Part shown: positions 26,903 to 36,536 of the stretch, piece after piece
How the letters are laid out: the number at the start of each line of letters is the position of its first letter
Position numbering within the stretch: position 1 is the stretch's first letter
NCBI RefSeq assembly: GCF_019266065.1
Contig: NZ_LPNR01000125.1
Location: 1 to 64,000, forward strand
DNA: 64,000 bases
DNA from: Nocardia sp. MH4
GTDB lineage: Bacteria; Actinomycetota; Actinomycetes; Mycobacteriales; Mycobacteriaceae
Reading direction: 5' to 3'
Position numbers and translations under genes: made by a program
The notes under the pieces: model-generated
Databases searched by the model: none
Seen by the model: only the letters and a program-made list of their open reading frames with translations
Told to the model about the DNA's origin: nothing

Positions 26903-28611
26903 GAGACGAGGTGGACGCCGATGTTGGAGATGGTGGTCAGCGCCTTGGACAGCAGCCGCGAGCTGCGCTCGGCCTGCGACATGGCGGCCTTCGCCTGGCC
27001 GACGGTGACCTTGATGTCGAGCGCCTTGCCCGCCTCCCAGTCCCACGAGGGATCGATCTCCTCGACCTGGTCGACCCAGATCGCGTCGGAGACGTAGCCG
27101 TCGACGGAGCCCATCCGGTCGCCGATTCCGAAGTGCACGCCGGGCAGGTGAGGCCCGCCGAAGCCCATCGAGAATTGGTGCGCGCTCTCCGACTTCGTGG
27201 CGAGGAACCCAGCACGGAGAGCGGCGATCGCAGACAGCGACCAGGCGTTGTTCTCGGCGCCCTGGTGGAAAACCTCGTAGAGATGGACCCATCCGAGGTT
27301 GTGGCCGCGAGACAGGTTCTCCCACTGGAGCCAGGCGAAAATTGTGCCGATCAGGAATGGCATCGCAATATCGGCGGCGATCGCACCGAGACCGGAGAAT
27401 CCGGCGAGCAGGAAATACCCGATCAGCGCGGCCGTGGATTCGATCGCCAGCCGGGCGAGACTATCGGCCAAGGGATTATCGCCGCCGACGATCACGCCGA
27501 CGGCTGTCGCTGGCGCCCATGTCAATTGCGATGATTGGATCGATGTCCATTCCGAGTCTCTCACCACCACCCAGGGGTGGCCGGGCACGGTGCCGAGGAA
27601 GCCGGGCCGGTAGTACTCCTCGGGGTGGACGGTCTGGTCGTCGGTGACGAGGATCTGCGTGTCCTCGACGAATCCGGACAGGAAGGACTGCACGGTCCGG
27701 GCGAATCCACCGGCGACGCCGCCGCCGGTGCCGGTGCCGTCGGGGCCCCAGTACCCGCTCTTGTCCTGGACCTCCAGGATGAGCGCACCGTTGGCGACCT
27801 CGGGCACGCCCGGCACGTCGGAGACCTCGCCGTCGACGGTGAGGCATCGGCGATAGGTCATCACCAGCTGCGCATCGTCGAGCGCATCGGCGATCACCTC
27901 GTCGAGCCGATTCATGCGCGTGGCGAGAATCGTCCACAACGAGCTGTCATCCAGATCGAACGGCTTGCACTTGATCAGGACTTGCCAGTCGGACCAGTCG
28001 ACGAGGTCGTCGTAACTGTCCATCGCGAATGGATCGTCCGGCATCGTATATAGATTGCCGTTCAAACGAATTAGATTTATCAGGATCAAAATGGAAATTG
28101 CCCATTTCGCCGGGGCGAAAATGGGCAGTACGCGCGGAAATTGGAAGAGCCATATCGGTAGTACCGGATTCGGTGGGCCGAGCATGAATTGCAGGAACTG
28201 TAGGTCGTCGATGAATGTCGCTTCGAGGTAGCGGACTCCGCGCCCGTCGCGCACGACCTTCCAATTCTTCAGCAGCCCGGACCATCGCAGTTTCCCGCCC
28301 ATGAAATCGACGGTGATCACGACATTCTTTTTCGCCTCGGGGTCGTTCGGGATCGAGACGAGCCACTTCGCGAGGTAGTGATCGGTGCGCAGCTTCAGCG
28401 TGCCCGCGGTGCCGAACGCGTTCTTCTTGAACGGGAAGCGGCCCGCGATGTTGTCGCGCGCGGTCCCGCGCAGCACCAGCCCGGCCGCGCCGTCCGGCTT
28501 GTTCGCCCACAGCCGGACCAGCGGATCAGCCCGCTTCATCGCGCGATGGACCTCGCGGGTCTGATCACACTGCGCGCGCAGTCGCGGGATATCGGCGAGC
28601 GTGGTCGTCAC
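26899..28611 (-). CDS. minor tail protein, Gp37-like (baseplate type)
   Basis: 570 residues from GTG 28611 (GTGA overlap). N-terminal part WANKPDGAAGLVLRGTARD and RYLEATFIDDLQFLQFMLG resembles the tail-hub family annotated as ReqiPepy6 Gp37-like in actinophages. A hydrophobic stretch (WAISILILINLIRLNGNLY) and a second near residues 430-470 are typical of the family and may insert in the host membrane or pack in the hub. The C-terminus has DEIDPSW-like acidic motifs (VDQVEEIDPSWDWEAG). Likely part of the tail tip. Confidence 0.75.
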   Translation of the reverse strand: MTTTLADIPRLRAQCDQTREVHRAMKRADPLVRLWANKPDGAAGLVLRGTARDNIAGRFPFKKNAFGTAGTLKLRTDHYLAKWLVSIPNDPEAKKNVVITVDFMGGKLRWSGLLKNWKVVRDGRGVRYLEATFIDDLQFLQFMLGPPNPVLPIWLFQFPRVLPIFAPAKWAISILILINLIRLNGNLYTMPDDPFAMDSYDDLVDWSDWQVLIKCKPFDLDDSSLWTILATRMNRLDEVIADALDDAQLVMTYRRCLTVDGEVSDVPGVPEVANGALILEVQDKSGYWGPDGTGTGGGVAGGFARTVQSFLSGFVEDTQILVTDDQTVHPEEYYRPGFLGTVPGHPWVVVRDSEWTSIQSSQLTWAPATAVGVIVGGDNPLADSLARLAIESTAALIGYFLLAGFSGLGAIAADIAMPFLIGTIFAWLQWENLSRGHNLGWVHLYEVFHQGAENNAWSLSAIAALRAGFLATKSESAHQFSMGFGGPHLPGVHFGIGDRMGSVDGYVSDAIWVDQVEEIDPSWDWEAGKALDIKVTVGQAKAAMSQAERSSRLLSKALTTISNIGVHLVS

Positions 28612-29513
28612 AGCGTCACCCCCAGTGGTCGGCTGTAGCGGCGCGGGATCGTGAGCGTCACGGCCGCACCAGGATTCGCGCCGGTGACGGTCACCGGCAC
28701 CGAGGTCGACTTGGTATGCGGGGCGATCGGGTACAACATCCCGTTGCCCCCGGCCCGCGCCCAGACCGGCGCACCGTTCGCGGCGACGTAGGGCTCCTCG
28801 TCCGGATCGACCCACACGTCGCAGTCCTCGCCGGGCAGCAGCACCGGCACGGGCACCTTCCGGATCACATCCGCGAGCAGCGGGCGCTGATAGGCGAGCT
28901 CCTGGCCCCACGAGTAGTCAGGCAGGATCCAGGCGCCCGGCGCGGTGACGAACCACCTCGGCCAGACCACGACGTCGCCCAAGTTCTCGACGTCGAAGTT
29001 GACTCCGCCAGAGGTTCCGGACTCCAGCTCCCACTCGAGCTCGATGTCAGGGCCGTACCAGAATTGCTGGCTAGCGGCAGCATTGATGAGCAGCGTCGAG
29101 GCCGAGTACAGGTGCGGGTCGCGGCCGCTCTCCCACGGTCCGTTTTCCCAGGGCACCGGATCGGACAGCAGTCGCAGATCCAGGCGGCGAACGTCCGCGC
29201 CGGTCTGGTTGTACATCGCGAACTCGTTGTCGTACATGCCAAGCGCCATGCGGAACCGGCTGTCGATGTCGCGCCAGTGCGACGGGTTCTCGCCGACGAT
29301 GTTCACGGCGAAGGTCGGGTCGCGGCGCTCGAATTGGCGGCCCTGGTAATGCATCCGGGCCGCGCCCTGGACCCAGAAAGTCTTCGCGGGCGCATCGATC
29401 AGCCGCTTCGGGCCGGGGCGCAGCTCCACACCCTGGAGTCCGGCGTCCGGGCCGGACAGGTCCCAGCGGGACCCGTCCACCCCGATCATCCAGATGATCA
29501 TCTGGTCGGTCAT
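28608..29513 (-). CDS. distal-tail-type minor tail protein
   Basis: 301 residues from ATG 29513, overlapping the tape-measure stop by four bases. Begins MTDQMIIWMIGVDGSRWDL and continues with typical Dit-like beta strands (RQFERRDPTFAVNIVGENP, GGVNFDVENLGDVVVWPRW). The gene directly after the tape measure is normally the distal tail protein that starts the baseplate; family and position both support this. Confidence 0.8.
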   Translation of the reverse strand: MTDQMIIWMIGVDGSRWDLSGPDAGLQGVELRPGPKRLIDAPAKTFWVQGAARMHYQGRQFERRDPTFAVNIVGENPSHWRDIDSRFRMALGMYDNEFAMYNQTGADVRRLDLRLLSDPVPWENGPWESGRDPHLYSASTLLINAAASQQFWYGPDIELEWELESGTSGGVNFDVENLGDVVVWPRWFVTAPGAWILPDYSWGQELAYQRPLLADVIRKVPVPVLLPGEDCDVWVDPDEEPYVAANGAPVWARAGGNGMLYPIAPHTKSTSVPVTVTGANPGAAVTLTIPRRYSRPLGVTL

Positions 29514-32500
29514 GTGAACGCCGCCAGCGGTCCCATGGACTGCATCTCGACGTGCCGATCCTGCTGCCGGAACAGCTCTTCGGGATTCATCACGTAGTTG
29601 TCTCCGTGGTAGTTGACCGACCGGTCGTAGGTCGCCGACCGCGTGCTGTTCGACGACGCCGCCGCGGCGCCGAAGCCGGTGGGCAGGCTGGGCACCTGGC
29701 CCGCGTTGATCGCCTCCAGCAGCGGCGCGTACTGCTGCGCCTGGTCGGCAGCGACGACGAATTCCTTCGGCATCAGCCGCGCGTCGACGCTGTCGCGGCC
29801 AGGGATTCCGCCGGTGACCCATCCGCCGGCGGCGTAGCCGCGGCCCTGCCCCCACACCCCGGCAGGCGAGCCGTAGCGCGCCTGCGTGTACAGCACCGCG
29901 GCCGCGATGTTCGCGCCCGGATTCCAGATGTCGTTCGGGTACAGGCTCGATCGGTAGGTCGCGAACGTCGGGTCGATGACCTGCATGAGGCCCTTCGACG
30001 GCGTGCCCTTCGCGGCGTTGGAGTCGCTGTTGTTCTGCGCGTTCGGATTGCCGCCGGACTCGGTCCGCATCTGCGCCAGGCCGAGGTCCAGCCACACCGA
30101 GGCGGGCTTGGCCAGCGCGTCGAGCACTCCGGAGAAGGTCGAGCGCCACTGCTCGACGCCGCCGTCGGCGCTGTAGGTGACATCCGATCCGGACGAGCTG
30201 CTCGACGACGAGCTCGACGAGCTGCTGCTCGTGCCGTCCTCGACCGCGACCTCCTTCGGCGTGTAGCTGTAATCGCCGGTCGGCGTCGAGCTGGACGAGC
30301 TCGAGCTGCTGCCGCTGTAGTAGTCGACCGCGGTGTTGATCGCCTTGTTGTAGGTGTTGCTGCTGGACAGGATCGAGTTCTCCAGGCCGAAGAACGACAG
30401 GATCCCGGTGGCGATGATCTCGCCCGCCTTCGCGCCGACGCTCTGCGCCGAATAGCTCTCGATGCCGGTGCTCGACGAGCTGCTGCTGCTCGACTTGTTC
30501 TGGGACTCCAGCGCGTTCTGCGCCCGCTGGTAGGCGCGGTCCGCCTTCAGCTTGTCGGCGTCGGTGCTGGCCGGGTCCGCATAGACCTGGTTGCGCTTCG
30601 CGTTCGCCTGGTCGACAGCGTCTTCGGCGTCCGCTCGGTCCAGATCGTCCGCCGACGCCCGGCCCGGCAGCGCGGCCTGCGGCGCGACGGCGGTGGCAGA
30701 AGCGGTGCCGTTCTTCTTGTTCTCCAGCTGCTGCGCCTTGTACCGCGCCTCCTCGACGCGCAGCCGCGCCTGCCGCTTGTCGGCGTCCGAGGCCGTCGCG
30801 CTCGCCTCGACCTTGGCCGCCTTCTCCTCGGCCTGCTCGACCGCGGTCTGCGCCTGCTGTAGATCGATCTCGTTCTTCTCGGTCCACTCGACCGCGCCGC
30901 CCTTGGCCATCGGCTTGACCAGCCCGGCCTGTAGCGCGGCGCGGAATCGGTACACACCGCCCTGGCCGCCGAGTTTGTCGACGTCGGAGGTCGTGAGCAT
31001 GTGTTCGCCGGGCATGGCGAGCAGCGGGACAGAGTCTCTGCCTGCGATTCCGCCGATGATCGGGCCGCCGAGTGCCTTCGGTTCGCCGGTGTAGTTCAGA
31101 TCCTTGCTGTTGGCGATGACCGAGCTCGGGATCGACTGCGTGTTCGGCACGTAGTTGACCGAGACCGTCATCGACGACGGCTTGGTCAGCTGGACGATCT
31201 GGGCGCGCGCGGCCGCGTCGTCGAGGGTGACTTTCACCGTGCCGTCGGGCATGCGCTGGACGGTGTAGCCCAGGTCCTCGAGCTTGCGCTTTTCCTCGTC
31301 GGTGGTCGACCGCAGCACCACGGTTTTCGAGTCGGGTACGCCGATGACCGCCAGGCCGAGCTCGCGGAATTTGCTGGCCCCGTCCTCGGTGAGCCCGAAG
31401 GTGCCGTTCAGTGCCTCGTACAACCGGCGTTGCGCCTCACCAGCTTTCGCAGTGTCGGAGTCGAGCCCGTTCATCTCGCCGCCGAGGGTGGCGGCGGATT
31501 CGCCGACGTCGCCGAGGGCTGCCTTGAGCTCGGCGAGATCCTGCAGCGACCCGCCCATGCCGTTGTTGTGCGAGGCCCAAGCCTGCTCGAAGGCTTTCAC
31601 CGCTTCGGGTACGCCCTGGACGGCCTGGGCCACCTGCTCCTGCGACAGCCCCAGGCCTGCGCCGGTCTGCTGGAACTGGCTCGCGGCGCCGTTGGGCGAC
31701 TTCGGGATCTGCTCGAGGATGATCTGCGTCAGGCGAGCGTTGATCTCGGCCTTCGCCTGATCATTCAGTCCGAGGCCGGCATCCACGTACTGCTGTGGGT
31801 TCACGCCGAGGGTCTGCGCGCGCTCCAGGAAGCCGCGGTTCTCCAGGTCCTTCGCCGCGGTAAGCCGCGTCTCGGCGGTGACTGCGCCGGTCTGGTCGTC
31901 GAGCGTCTCGCGCAGCTCCTCGAGCTTGCGCTTTTGCTCGGCTGCTGCTGCGGCGGCTTCCTGGTGCTTCTGTGCCAGCAGGCCGAGGCCGATCGTCGCG
32001 CCGACCAGGGCGAGGCCGAACACACCGCCGGAGCCGAGCATTGCGCCGAGGCCGGCCAGCCCCTTGCCCATCGTGGATGTCGCCGTCGATGCGGCCATGC
32101 CCGCCTGGAAGGTCGATAGGGCGCCCGTCGCGCCGACGATCGAGCCGCGCAGCAGTGTGAAGATGGGGCCGATCGTCTTGAAGGCCAGGTAGGAGATGAT
32201 GAGGGTCTTGAGGATGCCGTCGTGCGAGGCGAGCAGGCTCGACGCCGCCGTCAAGAAGGGCAACAGGATCCCGCTCCAGGCCTGCGCTGCTTCGTACGCA
32301 GTGCCCATGAGCGAGCCGACCGAGGAAAGGATCGGCTTCCACCGCTCAAGCTGGTCTGCGCCCTCCTGGAAGAAGGTTCGCAGCTCCGCCTGGCCCTCGG
32401 AGGATTTCAGCCAGGTAGACATCCGCTCGGTGAGCCGGTCGACGGTGGTCAGGAAGGTCTCGCCCTCGCCTCGCCTCGCCCGGAAGACGCTCGACAGCGA

Positions 32501-33823
32501 CGACCCGAGGTTGCCGATGATCGAGATCAGCTGACCCGCGGAGGTGATACCGCGGTCCATCCAGCCCCACAGCTGACCCGAGTTGCTCGACTTCGTGATG
32601 AACGCGTCGAACTTGGTGGCGGCCCCTGTGAGTGCGCCGGTGAGGCGCGGCAGGAAGCTGGTGCCGGTCGTGGCGAGCGTGCGGATCGAGCTGATGACAG
32701 GCACCACAGCGCCGTTCAGCTGCTCCGCCGCCGCGGCGCTGTCGCCGAAGATCGTCGCAGTTGCCGCCACCGACTTGTCGCTGGACAGCTCGCCGATGGC
32801 GGTCTTGCCGATGGCGTTGGATTGTGCGGCGAGGCCGGTCATGCCGGTCTCGACCGCAGGCAGCTGCGACTTCAACAGCGTGTTCATCGGCTCCGCCAGG
32901 CCGACGAGAGTGGTGTCCTGGACCTTGTCCTTGATCTGGTCCCACTGGGGGCCGAAGCCCTTGAGATCGTCGACGAGCTTCTTGCCCTCGACCGACAGTT
33001 CGGCGTAGGCCTTGGCCGCCTTCTTCGGCGAGTCCGAGAAAGCGTTCTTCATGTTGTCGAGGCCGATCGACAACGTTGTCGCGCCTGCCGCCGCGCCCGC
33101 GAAAATGCCTGGCAGCAGGGCGATGTTCGCGCCGAGGGTTTGCACGTCGGCGCCGATCGACGCGATCACCGAGGCGGCGGCGGGCAGGGCCGCGATGCCG
33201 AGGGCTCCGGCGTTCAGGATCCCGGCGCCGAGCAGGCCGCGGCCGCCGCCCGCGCTCCCCCGACCCAGCGTCGACTGCAGCGCGGCCAGCTGCGCGGCGG
33301 CCGCGGTGGTGTCGGCGTCGACGTCTATCGTGTGGGTCTCGTGCGCGGCACGCAGCGCCTCGATCTGGAGGCCGGCCGTCGTGGTGTTGGCGTCGACGTC
33401 CATCGTCATCCGCGAGTACGCGGTGCGCAGCGCTTCGAGGGTGGCGGTCGCCGAGGCGGCGTCAGCGTCGACGTCGATCGTGATGCTGAAGCCGGCGAAG
33501 TGGTCCCGGATCTTCTGCGCGGCCGCGACGAGGCTCGGGTCGGAGATCTCGACACCGACATCGACGGCCGCGTTGATCCCCGCGAGCTCCGTCTCCAGGT
33601 CGGTCGCGAAGCCCGATGTGTCCGGCTCGATCTCGACGCCCAGTTTGGCGCTGATCTTCGACAGCTCGGTTTCGAGCGCCTGCGAGAATCCCGCCGTGTC
33701 GGGGACGATCTCGACGCCGAACTTCTGTTCGATCTTCTCCAGGTCCTCGCGCAGCGCGACGACGAATCCCCGGAAGTCGGGCTTGATCTTCACCGACGCT
33801 TCGCCGGCGGAGTACGTGGCCAC
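29510..33823 (-). CDS. tape measure protein with lytic transglycosylase domain
   Basis: About 1437 residues from GTG 33823, eight to nine bases after AAAGGGG; a TTG at 33829 is too close to that site. It sets tail length. The N-terminus has repeated VEI.PDT.GF-type units. A membrane-active hydrophobic middle follows (IISYLAFKTIGPIFTLLRG, GGVFGLALVGATIGLGLLA). Then come a coiled coil (KVEASATASDADKRQARLRV) and three poly-Ser tracts (8-13 Ser). Near residues 1240-1330 lies an SLT domain with MRTESGGNP (catalytic Glu) and GLMQVIDPTF, expected to open peptidoglycan during DNA entry. Confidence 0.93.
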   Translation of the reverse strand: MATYSAGEASVKIKPDFRGFVVALREDLEKIEQKFGVEIVPDTAGFSQALETELSKISAKLGVEIEPDTSGFATDLETELAGINAAVDVGVEISDPSLVAAAQKIRDHFAGFSITIDVDADAASATATLEALRTAYSRMTMDVDANTTTAGLQIEALRAAHETHTIDVDADTTAAAAQLAALQSTLGRGSAGGGRGLLGAGILNAGALGIAALPAAASVIASIGADVQTLGANIALLPGIFAGAAAGATTLSIGLDNMKNAFSDSPKKAAKAYAELSVEGKKLVDDLKGFGPQWDQIKDKVQDTTLVGLAEPMNTLLKSQLPAVETGMTGLAAQSNAIGKTAIGELSSDKSVAATATIFGDSAAAAEQLNGAVVPVISSIRTLATTGTSFLPRLTGALTGAATKFDAFITKSSNSGQLWGWMDRGITSAGQLISIIGNLGSSLSSVFRARRGEGETFLTTVDRLTERMSTWLKSSEGQAELRTFFQEGADQLERWKPILSSVGSLMGTAYEAAQAWSGILLPFLTAASSLLASHDGILKTLIISYLAFKTIGPIFTLLRGSIVGATGALSTFQAGMAASTATSTMGKGLAGLGAMLGSGGVFGLALVGATIGLGLLAQKHQEAAAAAAEQKRKLEELRETLDDQTGAVTAETRLTAAKDLENRGFLERAQTLGVNPQQYVDAGLGLNDQAKAEINARLTQIILEQIPKSPNGAASQFQQTGAGLGLSQEQVAQAVQGVPEAVKAFEQAWASHNNGMGGSLQDLAELKAALGDVGESAATLGGEMNGLDSDTAKAGEAQRRLYEALNGTFGLTEDGASKFRELGLAVIGVPDSKTVVLRSTTDEEKRKLEDLGYTVQRMPDGTVKVTLDDAAARAQIVQLTKPSSMTVSVNYVPNTQSIPSSVIANSKDLNYTGEPKALGGPIIGGIAGRDSVPLLAMPGEHMLTTSDVDKLGGQGGVYRFRAALQAGLVKPMAKGGAVEWTEKNEIDLQQAQTAVEQAEEKAAKVEASATASDADKRQARLRVEEARYKAQQLENKKNGTASATAVAPQAALPGRASADDLDRADAEDAVDQANAKRNQVYADPASTDADKLKADRAYQRAQNALESQNKSSSSSSSSTGIESYSAQSVGAKAGEIIATGILSFFGLENSILSSSNTYNKAINTAVDYYSGSSSSSSSSTPTGDYSYTPKEVAVEDGTSSSSSSSSSSSSSGSDVTYSADGGVEQWRSTFSGVLDALAKPASVWLDLGLAQMRTESGGNPNAQNNSDSNAAKGTPSKGLMQVIDPTFATYRSSLYPNDIWNPGANIAAAVLYTQARYGSPAGVWGQGRGYAAGGWVTGGIPGRDSVDARLMPKEFVVAADQAQQYAPLLEAINAGQVPSLPTGFGAAAASSNSTRSATYDRSVNYHGDNYVMNPEELFRQQDRHVEMQSMGPLAAFT

Positions 33824-33825
33824 GA

Positions 33826-34664
33826 TCAATCACCCCTTTCCGGGATCAGCTGGTGTTCCAGGCGGGTCATGCGCGCACGGCGCCTGTCCTCGCGCATCTC
33901 GATGTGTGGGTAGACGGGGCGCGCGGCGCGCGGTGCTCCGGCCGGATCGGCCTTAGCCAGCAGCCAGACCGCTTGCGTGACGCGGTCTTCGAGTGCGGCG
34001 AGCCGCGATTCGATCAGGCCGAAGCCTTCGATCGGCAGATCGGCGGACTCGTCATCGGGCTCGGCGGCGAGGGCCTCGACGACGTCGGGGTCTTGCAGGA
34101 CGGCCGACCCGTAGGCGGTGCCTGGCCGGGCGCGGATTCGATCGGCGAACTCGAACAAGGTCATCCAGTCGCGCTCACCGCGCAGCCAGTCGTCCAGGTC
34201 CAGATGAAGGATCGTCTGCACGTCCCAGCGCAGCGCGGCCCCGTAGCCTCCTATGAGGTCGACGAGGCCGGAGTACCCCCCGGCACATCACCGGCGCCTG
34301 CACCGAGGAAGTGATCGCGGATGCGGAGCTGGAGGCCGACGAGGAGGCGCTCGGCGTCGGGCTGGTCATTGAAGGCGGCCAGCACGAGGGCCAGGCGCTC
34401 GGCGCCCAGGAGGTTGTACAGGAATCCGACGACGTCGCCGTTGCGGTCGGTGATGTCGAGGGTCACCTTGTCGGCGAGCGACGTCGGCCACTGGACAATC
34501 AGCGGGGGCTCGAATCCCGGGATCTCGAACGGAGCGGTGACCGGCGCGTTGCCGATGACGCGCCCTCCGGCGCGGGTGCGCAGCTCGTCGAAGGCTGTGA
34601 TCTTCTCCTCGACGGTCTTTCTCGCCGGGGACTTGCGGACCGGTGCCTTGCGCTGGGTGGTCAT
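33826..34664 (-). CDS. tail assembly chaperone, frameshifted long (gpG-T-like) form
   Basis: Produced by a -1 shift: frame 0 from 34664 down to 34275, then the -1 frame from 34275 down to 33826, giving about 279 residues. The junction reads through YSGLVDLIGGYGAALRWDV into DDWLRGERDWMTLFEFADRI, exactly the LVDLI.EYG.AL ... sequence expected at the start of gpT-like extensions. The -1 frame has no convincing start of its own (GTG 34221 lacks a ribosome-binding site). Its phase, one base back relative to gpG, is the canonical arrangement. Confidence 0.85.
34251..34664 (-). CDS. tail assembly chaperone, short (gpG-like) form
   Basis: 137 residues from ATG 34664. Lys/Arg-rich start, then FELRTR-like helix and AERLALVLAAFNDQPDAERL. 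Made by ribosomes that do not slip at 34275-34281. It would coat the tape measure with the long form during tail assembly. Confidence 0.85.
   Translation of the reverse strand: MTTQRKAPVRKSPARKTVEEKITAFDELRTRAGGRVIGNAPVTAPFEIPGFEPPLIVQWPTSLADKVTLDITDRNGDVVGFLYNLLGAERLALVLAAFNDQPDAERLLVGLQLRIRDHFLGAGAGDVPGGTPASSTS
34275..34281 (-). promoter_or_regulatory. programmed -1 ribosomal frameshift slippery site
   Basis: Minus-strand heptamer GGGGGGT in phase G-GGG-GGT (codons after CCG), about 22 bases before the gpG stop. It fits X-XXY-YYZ. Confidence 0.85.
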
Positions 34665-34752
34665 AATATTTCTCCTGGCCTCTGGTGGCTCTGGTGAGGT
34701 GCTGCCCCGCGCCGCACCAGAAACGGCGCGGGGCAGCGATCGAGGTCGCCGA

Positions 34753-35655
34753 TCAGGCGACGGTGATGGCGGCGGTGTCGGTCAGCGCGCCGAGGGTGGC
34801 GGTGATCGTGGCCGCCGAGCCGACCGCCACTGCGGTGACGCGACCCGAGCCCGAGACCGTCGCGCGGCCTGCGTTGGAAGTGCCGTAGGTGCACTCCGCG
34901 GTGCGGTCGAAGCCGTTGTCGTCGATGACCAGCAGCTGCGCCTGCTCGCCGACCGCCAGGGTCGCCGCGGCGGGCGTGATGTTGATCGAGGTCGCGGCCG
35001 CAGCGAATCCGGCGTCCTGGGCGATCGCGTCGAAACCGGCGCCCGCGATACCGAAGTCGTACATGCCGCCGAAGTCGGCATCCTCGAAGACGGTCAGGGT
35101 GGCGGGCAGGCCGAGCTCCTTGCCCTGTTCACCGGCCATCGCGCCGCGCTTGGACACCGACACCTTCGGGAACTTGAAGAACGGGTACAGCGAGCCGACG
35201 CCTTCGTCCTGGGCGATGAGCAGCGCCGAGTAATAGCGGACGGTCAACGAAGACGTCTTCGTCGCGCTGAAGCCCTTGCCCGGCGCCGCCGAGGTGGTCG
35301 ACAGGTCGACGTTGTGCCACAGCTCCAAGTTCTTCTTGCGCCACTCCTGCGCGAAGTAGTCGACCGTGAAGCCCTCGGCGGTGGTCATCGTGCGCCGCGG
35401 CGAAGACGATCCGTAGCCGTCGATCGGCGAGGTCTGGGTATCCGGCGCCAGCTGGACACCGGCCGCCTTCTGGATCTCGCCGGAGGTGAACCAACCGGCG
35501 CTGAGCGTCTGCAGCACGCCGCTGGCGTCGGTGAGGTCGGTCGGCATGTAGGAGGCGCCGGGCGTCCAGTCGTGCAGCAGGACCAGCCAGTCCTGTGCCG
35601 ACATCACCAGCGCGTCGTTCTTGTCCTTCAATGCACGAAATGTGGTGGCGGCCAT
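34753..35655 (-). CDS. major tail protein with C-terminal Ig-like domain
   Basis: 300 residues from ATG 35655 (AGGAGCGG upstream). The tail-tube region covers about residues 1-210 (ATTFRALKDKNDALVM, RYYSALLIAQDEGVGSLYPF, FFKFPKVSVSKRG). A Big_2-type immunoglobulin-like domain closes the protein (INITPAAATLAVGEQAQL to ATLGALTDTAAITVA), a common surface decoration of siphovirus tails. Upstream of the chaperone genes, as expected. Confidence 0.88.
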   Translation of the reverse strand: MAATTFRALKDKNDALVMSAQDWLVLLHDWTPGASYMPTDLTDASGVLQTLSAGWFTSGEIQKAAGVQLAPDTQTSPIDGYGSSSPRRTMTTAEGFTVDYFAQEWRKKNLELWHNVDLSTTSAAPGKGFSATKTSSLTVRYYSALLIAQDEGVGSLYPFFKFPKVSVSKRGAMAGEQGKELGLPATLTVFEDADFGGMYDFGIAGAGFDAIAQDAGFAAAATSINITPAAATLAVGEQAQLLVIDDNGFDRTAECTYGTSNAGRATVSGSGRVTAVAVGSAATITATLGALTDTAAITVA

Positions 35656-35718
35656 GACCGCTCCTTTCTTGGGCACGCCGGATGCCCCGTCCGGTGGACG
35701 GGGTGCGGCGATGGGTGA

Positions 35719-36213
35719 TCAGAGAGGGAGGGACTCGCGGACGGCCGCGTAGTCCGGCAGGTGTCGGTCCCGTCGGCATTCCACGCGGAAGGTCAGTGAG
35801 ACCATCCGGAAATCGGGATTGAGCTCCGGGATTTGCTGCGGCCCAATGAGTTCGCCGATCGAGGTGATCGTGTTGATCTCGCCGTCCGCGCGGCGTATCT
35901 TCCCGCCGTGGTCGAAGCTGAGCAGGATCTGGCGCAGGTACTCGAGCAGTGCCCAGCTGTCGGCGCGGGTGGAGGCGATGACCGCGACCTGCATCGCGGC
36001 CGCGTCCCACAGGCCATCGGCGCCGAGACCGCCGCGGTAGACGCGCACCACCGGGATGCCGTCGTCGACCATGCTGGCGTAGTTGTCGGGTAGCCAGGTG
36101 CACGCCAGGCCGGCCGGGGTGCACAGGTCCAGGTACGCCTGGATGAGGTCGAGCATGAGCAGCTCGCGGTCGGGGTAGCCGCCCTCGTACCAGTCGGGGA
36201 ACACGATGGTCAT
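35719..36213 (-). CDS. tail terminator / neck protein
   Basis: 164 residues from ATG 36213, overlapping the previous stop by four bases. DRELLMLDLIQAYLDLC, VVRVYRGG and SWALLEYLRQIL match the small alpha/beta tail-terminator family by pattern. Position directly before the major tail protein supports it. Confidence 0.75.
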   Translation of the reverse strand: MTIVFPDWYEGGYPDRELLMLDLIQAYLDLCTPAGLACTWLPDNYASMVDDGIPVVRVYRGGLGADGLWDAAAMQVAVIASTRADSWALLEYLRQILLSFDHGGKIRRADGEINTITSIGELIGPQQIPELNPDFRMVSLTFRVECRRDRHLPDYAAVRESLPL

Positions 36214-36536
36214 ATCGAGCCCATCATGTTCAGCACCTGGTTGAGATCCTGATACGCGGCGCCGACGCCTTGGTCGCCGTCGTCGTAGCCGAATTCGTGG
36301 CTCGCGGCGTAAGGGGCGGTGACCGTCAAGGTCACCTCCCATCGGTCGTTCGCCTTGCCGCCGATGTGGGTTTCGATGCGGGTCGACCGCGCCAGGCGAC
36401 CGGTCCGCTTCGCCACGATCTCTCGATAGAGAGCCTCGGCCATCTCGCCACGCTCCCGCATCAGCGCGCGCATCTCGGGAGACTTCATCAGCCCGAGCAC
36501 GCCATAGTTCGCGTAGGCCGGGATGTTGTGCTCCAT
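36210..36536 (-). CDS. HK97 gp10-type head-tail connector component
   Basis: 108 residues from ATG 36536 with AAAGGGG upstream. Helical N-terminus (SPEMRALMRERGEMAEALY), then KRTGRLARSTRIETHIGG and VTAPYAASHEFGYDDG, the gp10-like pattern of helix, RTGRL strand and YA..hEFG motif. Acts in the neck joining head and tail. Confidence 0.8.
   Translation of the reverse strand: MEHNIPAYANYGVLGLMKSPEMRALMRERGEMAEALYREIVAKRTGRLARSTRIETHIGGKANDRWEVTLTVTAPYAASHEFGYDDGDQGVGAAYQDLNQVLNMMGSI

Noticed and set aside
29510..30260. Diversity-generating or phase-variable repeat in the poly-Ser region
   Set aside because: Ser codons are mixed and not a simple short tandem repeat; no reverse transcriptase or template repeat is present in the window.
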